From assembly GCF_026586625.1 (NCBI RefSeq), contig NZ_JAODIW010000006.1, positions 81,408-145,407 on the forward strand: a stretch of 64,000 nucleotides of DNA. The letters are read 5' to 3'. Made by a program: the position numbers and the translations under genes. Source of the DNA: Halobium salinum (GTDB taxonomy: Archaea > Halobacteriota > Halobacteria > Halobacteriales > Haloferacaceae). Below the pieces are notes generated by a model. That model was not told where the DNA came from, did not search any database, and was given only the letters and a program-made list of their open reading frames with translations. This document shows positions 16,710-23,881 of this stretch, in pieces (positions within the stretch are counted from its first letter, which is position 1; every line of letters starts with the position of its first letter).

Positions 16710-16934
16710 TCAGTGACGTGGAGCGGTCGGACCGGCCCGTCGGACCCGGTGGCTCCGCACCCGGTCGGCGGTCGACGCGGCCACGGCCGAGAGGCCGAGC
16801 GCCAGTACCGGTACCCCCATCACGACGCCCGCGGCGGTCAGCGACGACGCGAGCAGACCCCCGATTCCGAGCGCCAGTAGCGCGATGGTGTCACGCTTGA
16901 CGTGCATACCGCCCCGTTTGTTGGTAGTTGACAT
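16710..16934 (-). CDS. Small two-helix membrane protein
   Basis: 74 residues. Polar basic N terminus (MSTTNKRGGMHVKRD), hydrophobic hairpin IALLALGIGGLLASSLTAAG and VVMGVPVLALGLSAVAAST, basic tail. A second Met at residue 10 (16907) is an alternative start. Pairs with the 57-residue membrane protein downstream. Function unknown. Confidence 0.6.
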   Translation of the reverse strand: MSTTNKRGGMHVKRDTIALLALGIGGLLASSLTAAGVVMGVPVLALGLSAVAASTADRVRSHRVRRAGPTAPRH

Positions 16935-17087
16935 GAATACCCATCAGACGGGCGTCAGACGAGCCGATGACGAGCTCTGCAGGGTTCTCGCTCCGTAGAG
17001 CGGTGTCGGTCGCCGATGGCGGGTCACGGACACCACTCGACGGGTCAGTCTGTCTCGGTACGGGCTCAATCGAGTGACTCGGCGCGA

Positions 17088-17096
17088 AACGTTCAA
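17088..17096 (+). promoter_or_regulatory. Candidate operator AAACGTTCA upstream of DUF7344 gene
   Basis: The 9-mer AAACGTTCA lies 90 bases before the TATA box of the gene at 17221. The same 9-mer stands 91 bases before the TATA box of the paralogous gene at 20395. The shared position suggests a conserved binding site. Confidence 0.45.
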
Positions 17097-17177
17097 TTTC
17101 ACGGACACCTAGGACGGCGAATTCGGCCGGGAAACGGCTCCTGTCGGTTGCACCGTCCCGAAACGGACTATGTCACC

Positions 17178-17188
17178 GATTAATTAAG
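17178..17188 (+). promoter_or_regulatory. TATA box of DUF7344 gene
   Basis: GATTAATTAAG, 43 bases before the ATG at 17221, nearly the same as GATTAAATAAG before the gene at 20395. It argues against the ATG at 17203, which would lie before or at the transcription start. Confidence 0.65.
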
Positions 17189-17220
17189 CCACATATCTCG
17201 CAATGAGTGAGCGCGATATC

Positions 17221-18006
17221 ATGTCATCTGAGGGAGTGGCCGAGTACTCGGTCTCGGAGGAGGAATCGGACGGCGTCACCACCACGCAGTCGGACGCTGA
17301 TGCGGTGACGGCGACCCGGTCGGAGGGGGAGCGCGGTGAGTACGAGCGCGTGAACGGCGAGGCGGTCAGACCGGTGACCACGTCGCCGACCGCCGACGGC
17401 GAGCAGTCTACGGCGGGGACAGACACGTCGGGGGGTTCCGACACGCTCGAGTCGGTCGAGCGGGAGATGTCGACGCCGACGCCTCTCTCCGACGATTCGG
17501 TGTTCGAAGTCCTCAGTAACCGGCGTCGCCGACTGCTGTTGCACTACCTGCGCCGCCACGACGGCACGGCCGTCGAGCTCTCCGAACTCTCCAGTCAGTT
17601 GGCCGCCTGGGAGCAGGAGACGACGCCGGAGATGATCAGTTACGCCGACCGGAAGAACGTCCACACCGCGCTGTATCAGTTCCACCTCCCGAAGATGGAG
17701 GACGCGGGGTTCGTCGACTACGACCAGCGTTCGGGGAGCGTCGAACTGACTGAGGCCGCACGGGACCTCGAGGTCTCCATCGGTTCGACGACCGACCGGA
17801 AGCGGGTCCCGGAACGCTACCTCCTTCCCGTCTCGGCCGTCGGTCTCCTGCTCGCGACAGCCTCCTGGCTCGGGGTCGGCGCAGTCACGACCCTCTCCGG
17901 GTCGGCGTGGGCCGTCCTCATCGCCGCCACGTTCCTCGCCGCGTCGGTCACCGTCGCGTATCGGACCCGGTCGACCGACCACTCCGACTCGGTCGACCCG
18001 CTCTGA
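17221..18006 (+). CDS. DUF7344 winged-helix protein with two C-terminal membrane helices
   Basis: 261 residues. A long acidic, Thr/Ser-rich N-terminal tail (about 1-88), then the DUF7344 winged helix DSVFEVLSNRRRRLLLHYL, ELSSQLAAWEQETTPEMI, DRKNVHTALYQFHLPKMED, AGFVDYDQRSGSVELTE; two hydrophobic helices follow (about 195-250). Probably a membrane-tethered regulator. I start it at 17221: the ATG is preceded by TATC and followed by TCATC exactly as in the paralogue at 20395, and TATA spacing agrees; the in-frame ATG at 17203 is the alternative. The core is close to identical to the 20395 gene. It converges on the signal peptidase/DUF1102 operon. Confidence 0.87.
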   Translation: MSSEGVAEYSVSEEESDGVTTTQSDADAVTATRSEGERGEYERVNGEAVRPVTTSPTADGEQSTAGTDTSGGSDTLESVEREMSTPTPLSDDSVFEVLSNRRRRLLLHYLRRHDGTAVELSELSSQLAAWEQETTPEMISYADRKNVHTALYQFHLPKMEDAGFVDYDQRSGSVELTEAARDLEVSIGSTTDRKRVPERYLLPVSAVGLLLATASWLGVGAVTTLSGSAWAVLIAATFLAASVTVAYRTRSTDHSDSVDPL

Positions 18007-18162
18007 GTCGTTCCCCCACCCGTCGAACGGGACACCGCCCGATTCCCTCCCTTCCCTGTTTCTCGCCCCCGACCCGTCCGCCGAGTTGTCGACTCTCCTC
18101 TCGGACGTCGTCACGCTGCCGGTCGTTACGGTCGCTCGTACTGCCTCGGCCGGTCCCCTCCT

Positions 18163-19308
18163 TCACCTGAACCGGCGACCCAACCGCCCGAGGAGGGATG
18201 GCCCGTCGCGGGACCGGTCGCGGATGCGACCCGTCCCGAGCAGCGCGACCCCCAGGAGGTAGAACGGCACCCCGAGCAGGACGTCGATGGCGACGATGGG
18301 CGCCCACGGATGCATCTCGTACAGCGCGTCGATGACGCCGACGGGAAGCAGGGCGAGGTAGCGGTGTTCGACCACGTAGCGGCGGTAGTAGCCGGTCTGC
18401 TCGGCCGCGTGGAGCGTGACGGTCGCCGCCGCCTGCCCGCCAGCGGGGAGCACCCGTCTCGACTCCGCGACCTCGACGCCGTCGCTCGCGGGTTCGACGT
18501 AGCTGACGACCGGGAGCACCCCGGAGTTCACCAGCGGGTACTCGACGTCGTTGGACTGCCCTACCGGAATGACGGTCGGCTGTTCGGACTCGAACTCCGC
18601 GCTGACGACGCCGTACTCGTGGGTCCCGGCGGGGACGACCATGGCCGCCGTCGCGCCGGCGACGAGCAGGAGGGCGAAGCCGGCGGCGACGTACCGGGCG
18701 TCGAGGTTCGTCTCGCGTTTTCTGGAGCGGGTCGTCCTCCGCTTGTCGCCGGTCCACCAGCCGTGGGCGTAGAACAGTGCGGTGGCACTGAAGAAAAGAT
18801 ACGCGAGGCCGTTGGTGCCGAGCAGTGAGCGGGTGCCGAGGGTTGTTGCTATCGTCTGTTGGACCGTAGTGACGGTGTCCGAGAGAGCCATTATCGCGGT
18901 CCCGAGATACGGGATGACGACAACGTTACCGTTTATTTGGAGGGCTTCGGCGACGATTTGAGCGTCTTTGACCGGGGGTTCTTTGCCGTCCTGGTCGGTG
19001 AAGGGGTTCGCGTCACCTTTCGTGATGTACCCTCTATCGGTCTCACGGACCACTCGATGGGTCGTGAGGCCGCCTCCATGCAGTTCTTTTGCTTCGAAAA
19101 TGATGACATCGCCTACGTCCGGGGGGCCAGTAACTCCGTGCGGAACTGCGACAAACCCGTCACCAGCATCTATCGTATCAGCCATACTCCCGCTTTTGAC
19201 ATATCCCAACAAAATCGGCTGTCCGACTATTTGTCCAACAACTGGAAGTAGCACTACGACCACCACTGCGATTACTACAATACGGAGTATTTGGTCTCTG
19301 CCCGTCAA
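18163..19308 (-). CDS. Archaeal-type signal peptidase I (S26B) with extended C-terminal region
   Basis: 381 residues. N-terminal membrane helix (about 8-27), then the S26 catalytic region: KSGSMADTIDAGDGFVAV with nucleophile Ser41, GDVIIFEA, LTTHRVVRE with His84 (archaeal and SipW-like enzymes use His instead of Lys), and YITKGDANPFTDQDG with the conserved Asp. After residue 160 come two more helices (about 160-180, 205-225), an extracytoplasmic beta-rich domain (about 228-330) and a final helix pair. The gene is 55 bases downstream of the DUF1102 gene in the same operon, so it is probably its dedicated peptidase. The catalytic part is AT-richer than the C-terminal part. Confidence 0.92.
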   Translation of the reverse strand: MTGRDQILRIVVIAVVVVVLLPVVGQIVGQPILLGYVKSGSMADTIDAGDGFVAVPHGVTGPPDVGDVIIFEAKELHGGGLTTHRVVRETDRGYITKGDANPFTDQDGKEPPVKDAQIVAEALQINGNVVVIPYLGTAIMALSDTVTTVQQTIATTLGTRSLLGTNGLAYLFFSATALFYAHGWWTGDKRRTTRSRKRETNLDARYVAAGFALLLVAGATAAMVVPAGTHEYGVVSAEFESEQPTVIPVGQSNDVEYPLVNSGVLPVVSYVEPASDGVEVAESRRVLPAGGQAAATVTLHAAEQTGYYRRYVVEHRYLALLPVGVIDALYEMHPWAPIVAIDVLLGVPFYLLGVALLGTGRIRDRSRDGPSLLGRLGRRFR

Positions 19309-19363
19309 TTATGGTGGTGAAATATTGGTGGTATACTAGTGCTACTTGCGTAGATGGTCTATG

Positions 19364-20026
19364 TCAGTTAATGAAATCCACGCTCGAAGTACCTTCACTC
19401 GGGAAAGTGTAGTTCGGCACGACATTTTTGAAGTATTCCGAGTCGACAGCTGCGGCGTTCACACCAATATCCGCTTCGTACATGCTCCCGATATCGTCTT
19501 CTGGAACATCATAGAACCCAAGCGCGATTTCTGCCCGCTTACCCGGTGCAAGGAAGACGCCCCAGGCGCCAGGAGCACCACTTGTCCCCTGCCCTGACGA
19601 GGTGCCATCCCCGCCGTCCATCCCAGCACCGTAGCTGTCCATCGAGAGGTACGAGGTTACGTACTGTCCGTCGTTCGTGCTGGGGTCTGGCCCAATCTGA
19701 GCATTCAGGTCGTTGAGGTTCAACCAGACCAGCACGTTCTCAGTTCCTTGGTTCCTGACGAGTAGGAGGTCTGTGAACTCGGTGGTGGCGTTCCCGTTCA
19801 GACCACTACCTCGACCATTATTCTGAATATCGACCTGCAGAGTCCCGTTAGTCTGAGACGTGTAATCCGGGTCCCCTTTGATTTGCAGGTAAGCGTTTTC
19901 GTCGCTACTCACGTTCACGTTCATTCCTCTACTCGCACTAACAGACGAGAACGCACCAGTACCCATTGCAGCCGCCCCGCCGGCAGCGAGCGATCCCATA
20001 CCGAGCATGAACTTGCGTCGTTCCAT
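19364..20026 (-). CDS. DUF1102-family secreted protein
   Basis: 220 residues from ATG 20026. Signal-like N terminus MERRKFMLGMGSLAAGGAAA with hydrophobic stretch, then MGTGAFSSVSASRG, which is the start shared by DUF1102 proteins; the mature domain begins MNVNVSSDENAYLQIKGD and is rich in Asn, Gly and Thr (VRNQGTENVLVWLNLNDLNA, EIALGFYDVPED). No C-terminal anchor is visible. DUF1102 proteins are exported beta-rich proteins of unknown function; by neighbourhood with a SipW-like peptidase they recall TasA/camelysin fibre subunits (inference). The DNA is clearly less GC-rich than its surroundings. Transcribed with the signal peptidase. Confidence 0.85.
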   Translation of the reverse strand: MERRKFMLGMGSLAAGGAAAMGTGAFSSVSASRGMNVNVSSDENAYLQIKGDPDYTSQTNGTLQVDIQNNGRGSGLNGNATTEFTDLLLVRNQGTENVLVWLNLNDLNAQIGPDPSTNDGQYVTSYLSMDSYGAGMDGGDGTSSGQGTSGAPGAWGVFLAPGKRAEIALGFYDVPEDDIGSMYEADIGVNAAAVDSEYFKNVVPNYTFPSEGTSSVDFIN

Positions 20027-20262
20027 TGTCGTAGTTCTCCTTCGTCGCGCCCCCAACCCACCCCCGGGCCGGCGGCGCTTCGCTTAGTCGCAAGTTGCGA
20101 GAGGGATGTTGTTATTGAGAACAGTGAGTCGGGGTAACGACGTTCCGGAGCCGTGACAATAGCGTTCCACGGTTCGTCTAGGGAGAGCGGTCGAACCCGT
20201 CAAAGATGCCCGGACAGGGCGTTAACCACAGATTATTGTCGAGTCGTGTCAGACGAATTGCA

Positions 20263-20288
20263 AAACGTTCACTTTAGCCTGAACGTTT
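20263..20288. promoter_or_regulatory. Perfect inverted repeat, candidate operator
   Basis: AAACGTTCA, an 8-base spacer (CTTTAGCC), then TGAACGTTT. Each arm is 9 bases and the match is perfect. It lies 91 bases before the TATA box of the DUF7344 gene and between two divergent operons, so it could serve both. Half-site shared with 17088-17096. Confidence 0.6.
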
Positions 20289-20353
20289 CGAGATGAAGAT
20301 TGTGGTCCGAGGAATCGTTTCAGGACGTGACCGTTGGAAAGTCCGATGGGTCC

Positions 20354-20364
20354 GATTAAATAAG
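20354..20364 (+). promoter_or_regulatory. TATA box of DUF7344/mucin-like operon
   Basis: GATTAAATAAG, 41 bases before the ATG at 20395, in GC-rich surroundings; matches the box at 17178. Confidence 0.65.
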
Positions 20365-20394
20365 ACGTTCCTTCAGTAAGAGCCGCCGCCTATC

Positions 20395-21195
20395 ATGTCA
20401 TCCATGGGAGATTCCGACCCCTCCGCCGTTCGCGGAGTGGAGAGGGGACGGGACGAGGGGCAGGGGGCGGACGAGGCGAAAGCGGGGGGAACGGTCGACG
20501 CTGCGTCGTCGCCGGAGAGGCCCGACGCGACCGACGTCGCCAGTTCGACCGCCGCGGCCGAGTCGGCCGAGGGGGGTCGCTCGACCGGCTCGGTCTCCGA
20601 CGCGGTGGGGAGTGCCGAGTCGCCGACCCGCTCGGACGACGGCGACCGCTCGCTCGATACGATCTCACAGGACGAGGTCTTCGACGTTCTGAGCAACGAG
20701 CGGCGGCGATATCTGCTCTACTACCTGAAGCAGTCCGACGACGAGGTGGTGGAGCTCTCGGACATCTCGAGTCAGTTGGCGGCGTGGGAGCAGGAGACGA
20801 CACCGGAGTACATCGACTACGCCGACCGGAAGAACGTCCACACCGCGCTGTATCAGTTTCACCTCCCGAAGATGGCGGAGGCGGGGTTCCTCGACTACGA
20901 CAAGCGGTCGGGTCGCATCGAACTCACGGACCACGCGCGCAATCTCGACGTCTACTTGGAGACCGTCTCCGGGCGCGACGTCCCGTGGGGGGTGTACTTC
21001 CTCGGGTTGTCGCTCGTGACGACCGCTGTCGGCGTCGCCTCGTGGTTGGGGCTGGGTCCGCTGGCTGCCGTCCCGACCGGCGTTCCGGCGCTGTTCGTCG
21101 CCGTCGCCTTCCTCGTCTCTTCGGCCGTGTTCGCCTATCGGACGCACTTCGAGATGCGAGTGGAACCGGTCGGCGCGTCCGCCGAGCGGGAGTGA
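20395..21195 (+). CDS. DUF7344 winged-helix protein with two C-terminal membrane helices
   Basis: 266 residues. Disordered acidic/Ser-rich N-terminal tail (about 1-85), then DEVFDVLSNERRRYLLYYL, ELSDISSQLAAWEQETTPEYI, DRKNVHTALYQFHLPKMAEAG, FLDYDKRSGRIELTDHARNLDVYLE, and two hydrophobic helices (about 195-245). Very close paralogue of the gene at 17221 in the winged-helix core, at DNA level too. The mucin-like gene starts 4 bases after its stop, so the two form an operon. Probable membrane-bound regulator of surface genes (inference from neighbours). Confidence 0.88.
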   Translation: MSSMGDSDPSAVRGVERGRDEGQGADEAKAGGTVDAASSPERPDATDVASSTAAAESAEGGRSTGSVSDAVGSAESPTRSDDGDRSLDTISQDEVFDVLSNERRRYLLYYLKQSDDEVVELSDISSQLAAWEQETTPEYIDYADRKNVHTALYQFHLPKMAEAGFLDYDKRSGRIELTDHARNLDVYLETVSGRDVPWGVYFLGLSLVTTAVGVASWLGLGPLAAVPTGVPALFVAVAFLVSSAVFAYRTHFEMRVEPVGASAERE

Positions 21196-21199
21196 GTCG

Positions 21200-22846
21200 A
21201 TGGCCCGACGACGCACCGCCACGTTGGTGTTGGTAGCCGCGGCGGGACTGCTCCTCGTCACGGGGACCGGGAGCTTCAGCTCGGCCGACTTGGGACGCGG
21301 GCTGCAGATCGGCGTCGCCGACGACGATTCGGCGTACCTCGGCTACGAACCGCTCGGTCTCGTCGACGGGGAGCCGAAAATCCGACTCACCAACCGCGTA
21401 CCCGGGGGTCAGACACTAACAGTCGGCGTCAGCCTGGCGAGCGATGGGACACAACTCGGGTCGGTCACCCTCGGCAGCGGCGAATCGGCAGAGCTGACTC
21501 TGACTGGTGCGGAGTGCGCCGACCGTGTCGAAATCGTCGCGGACGGCACCGGCACCAGCGTCGAGATGACCCGTCGTGTCTGTGGGGCCGGTGGTGCTTC
21601 GGTCGGCGGCTCCGGCGGCGAAGCGGGTGTGTTCCCGGCCGCGAACCCGGCGAACGACTCCGGCGGGCTGTTCGGGTCGAACTCCACGTCCGACTCGACG
21701 CCGCTCGACACGTCGACGGCCACACCGACGGCGACGCCCGACGTGTCGGCGCCGACCGGTGGCTCTTCATCCGACCCGACTACGACGGCAGAGACCGGCG
21801 CCTCGACGGTCGCGTTCGCTTCGGTTCCCGCGCCGTCGACCACGCCTACTGATGAGGGGGCGACGACAGCCGCCAACGCGAGCGAGCGAGCGACGGTCAC
21901 AACGACGGCGAATGTGACGACCACGACGGCGAATGTGACGACCACGACGGCGAACCGTACCACGATGAATGGAACCACGACGGCGGCCAACGCGACGACT
22001 ACGACGACGGCCAACGCGACGACTACGACGACGGCCAACGCTACCGTGGCGGCGAACGAAACCACGACAGCGAACACGACTACGACGACACCGAACGCGA
22101 CCGCGTCGGCCGCTACGACCACGACGGTAGTGAACGAGACGGCTACGTCGACCCCGGCGCCGAACACGACGGCACAGCAGGTACCGAACAGTACTCAGAC
22201 CGAGTCGGAGAACACGACAGTGACGCCAATACCGACCGGTACTGCGACCACCACGAACGAGTCGACGCCCGGTACCGAAACGACGACTCCCAGTGAGTCG
22301 CCGACGACGACCGGGTCGTCGACGACCCAGACGGCTCCGACTCCGACGACGCAGACGGTTACAACCACGACTACCGAGGACGATACGACGACTACGGCCC
22401 CGAGACCGACGACCGACACGACGACTCCGACACCAGTTGCCACTACGTCGGCCACGACCACGCCCCCGACGACGGCGAACACGACGACACGAACGACTAC
22501 GACAACCGCGTCGGTCGCGCCGACCACGCCAACTACGACCACCACAGCCGAGACGACTACGCCAACTACGACCACCACAGCCGAGACGACCACGTCAACT
22601 ACGACCACCACAGCCGAGACGACCACACCGACCACGACCACTTTACCCGCGACCACCGAACCGACGGCTACGTCCACGGTTACGACGACGCCGACCGAAA
22701 CAGCCGAGACGCTGAACTCGACCGAGACGACGGTAGGGTCGACCGAGACGCCGACCGTGGAACCCACCGCCTCGACGACCGACCGACCCGATTCGCGAAC
22801 GACCGCGTCCACGAACGCTACCGGTTCGACAGTAACGTCGGACTGA
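21200..22846 (+). CDS. Mucin-like secreted protein: DUF1102-type head plus Thr-rich, sequon-rich tail
   Basis: 548 residues. A hydrophobic N-terminal segment (ATLVLVAAAGLLLVTGTGSF) runs into a DUF1102-like domain (about 20-135): GTGSFSSADLGRGLQIGVA and DDDSAYLGYEPLGL parallel the GTGAFSS...DENAYL start of the protein at 19364. It contains two cysteines (Cys102- and Cys121-region) that could pair. From about 145 to the end the chain is low-complexity Thr with Ala, Pro and Asn, holding about twenty N-x-S/T sequons and an 11-residue tandem repeat. No C-terminal membrane helix or PGF-type sorting motif is seen. Likely exported and heavily glycosylated. Four bases after the DUF7344 stop. Confidence 0.8.
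   Translation: MARRRTATLVLVAAAGLLLVTGTGSFSSADLGRGLQIGVADDDSAYLGYEPLGLVDGEPKIRLTNRVPGGQTLTVGVSLASDGTQLGSVTLGSGESAELTLTGAECADRVEIVADGTGTSVEMTRRVCGAGGASVGGSGGEAGVFPAANPANDSGGLFGSNSTSDSTPLDTSTATPTATPDVSAPTGGSSSDPTTTAETGASTVAFASVPAPSTTPTDEGATTAANASERATVTTTANVTTTTANVTTTTANRTTMNGTTTAANATTTTTANATTTTTANATVAANETTTANTTTTTPNATASAATTTTVVNETATSTPAPNTTAQQVPNSTQTESENTTVTPIPTGTATTTNESTPGTETTTPSESPTTTGSSTTQTAPTPTTQTVTTTTTEDDTTTTAPRPTTDTTTPTPVATTSATTTPPTTANTTTRTTTTTASVAPTTPTTTTTAETTTPTTTTTAETTTSTTTTTAETTTPTTTTLPATTEPTATSTVTTTPTETAETLNSTETTVGSTETPTVEPTASTTDRPDSRTTASTNATGSTVTSD
22526..22624 (+). repeat. Three 33-base tandem repeats in the Thr-rich tail
   Basis: Three contiguous 33-base units (22526-22558, 22559-22591, 22592-22624) differing at only a few bases, followed by a decayed fourth. 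Each encodes 11 residues of the form T-P/S-T-T-T-T-T-A-E-T-T. Shorter near-repeats occur at 21910-21955 and 21990-22040. Length polymorphism between strains would be expected. Confidence 0.85.
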
Positions 22847-23140
22847 CCGGTCAGCCGGTTTCTGGCTATCTCCGGCGACCGGGAACTCGATTACTGACAC
22901 TCCCTGTACCGGGCTCCCTTCGGCCGCGGTCGGACCGCTCGCAACGCTCCCGAACCCCCCTACCCTCGGCTCGTTGGCTCACGGCTTCACCGTTCGCCTC
23001 TCAGAGCTGCTCGCTACACTCGCATCTCACACCCACTCGCCGAGGACGCCGAGAACACGGTCGCTGACGCTCTCTGCACCAGGCTCGCTGCGCTCGCCGA
23101 GAACGCAACCACCTTATCGCTCCCACCGCTCGGTACGCCC
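22847..23140. other. Intergenic region upstream of hisB, no gene seen
   Basis: 294 bases between the mucin-like gene and hisB. It is GC-rich with many short CGCTCG/GCTCGC-type repeats, no clear TATA box and no coding-like frame. Confidence 0.4.
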
Positions 23141-23734
23141 ATGAGTGACCGAAGCGCCGAGATAACCCGGGAGACCGCCGAGACGACTATCGAGGTCGAA
23201 CTGGCGGTCGACGGGAGCGGCGAGGCGGACGTCGACACCGGCGTCGGCTTCTTCGACCACATGCTGACGGCGTTCGCCACCCACGGGCTGTTCGACCTCC
23301 GGGTCGACTGCGACGGCGACCTCCACGTCGACGACCACCACACCGTCGAGGACGTGGCGATCGTCCTCGGCGACGCGCTCGACGAGGCACTCGGGGACCG
23401 CGCCGGCATCGCCCGCTACGCCGACCGCCGCGTCCCCCTGGACGAGGCCGTCGTCGGCGTCGTCGTCGACGTCTCCGGCCGACCCCACTTCGAGTTCCGC
23501 GGCCAGTTCTCCCAGGACCATATCGGCGACTTCACGAGCGACATGGCCCGACACTTCGCGTACTCGCTCGCGATGCACGCCGGGTTGACCCTCCACGTCG
23601 AGGTCGAACGCGGCGTCAACGCCCACCACGAGGTGGAGGCGCTGTTCAAGTCACTGACCCGCGCGCTCGACGACGCGACCCGGCTTGACGAGCGCCGGGC
23701 CGACGAGACGCCGAGCACGAAGGGGACGCTGTAA
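23141..23734 (+). CDS. hisB: Imidazoleglycerol-phosphate dehydratase
   Basis: 197 residues, normal for the monofunctional enzyme. HisB removes water from imidazole glycerol phosphate in histidine synthesis using two Mn ions. The motifs are intact: [51 protein letters not shown], the [25 protein letters not shown] segment and [21 protein letters not shown]. All expected His/Glu metal ligands are present ([22 protein letters not shown]). Start ATG at 23141. Same strand as hisA but separated by the surface-protein cassette. Confidence 0.97.
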   Translation: MSDRSAEITRETAETTIEVELAVDGSGEADVDTGVGFFDHMLTAFATHGLFDLRVDCDGDLHVDDHHTVEDVAIVLGDALDEALGDRAGIARYADRRVPLDEAVVGVVVDVSGRPHFEFRGQFSQDHIGDFTSDMARHFAYSLAMHAGLTLHVEVERGVNAHHEVEALFKSLTRALDDATRLDERRADETPSTKGTL

Positions 23735-23846
23735 CCGACAAAGACACCGTTCGCCGAGCGCTCGAACCGCGGTTCGTCGGCAGTACGCACCCCTTTCCTC
23801 GCACAAACTACTGCCCACCGGTGGAACCGCGTTGACTAACGACCCA

Positions 23847-23856
23847 TTAGTTATTT
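23847..23856 (+). promoter_or_regulatory. TATA-like box of DUF5305 gene
   Basis: TTAGTTATTT, centred about 30 bases before the ATG at 23882, in an otherwise GC-rich spacer of 147 bases after hisB. Confidence 0.55.
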
Positions 23857-23881
23857 CCGGGAACTAGATACTTCGGACCGG

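Larger units (their letters stand above)
20027..20394. other. Divergent intergenic region with inverted repeat and promoters
   Basis: Separates the DUF1102/peptidase operon (minus) from the second DUF7344 operon (plus). It holds a TCGCAA-G-TTGCGA palindrome (20089-20101), an AT-rich tract, a perfect 9-base inverted repeat (20263-20288) and a TATA box (20354-20364). No coding frame is credible. Confidence 0.6.

Noticed and set aside
17203-17220. Earlier ATG for the DUF7344 gene at 17203
   Set aside because: The TATA box at 17178-17188 puts the likely transcription start at or after 17203, and the paralogue starts at the position matching 17221.
22526-22624. CRISPR-like repeat array
   Set aside because: The repeats are contiguous without spacers and keep the reading frame of a Thr-rich protein.
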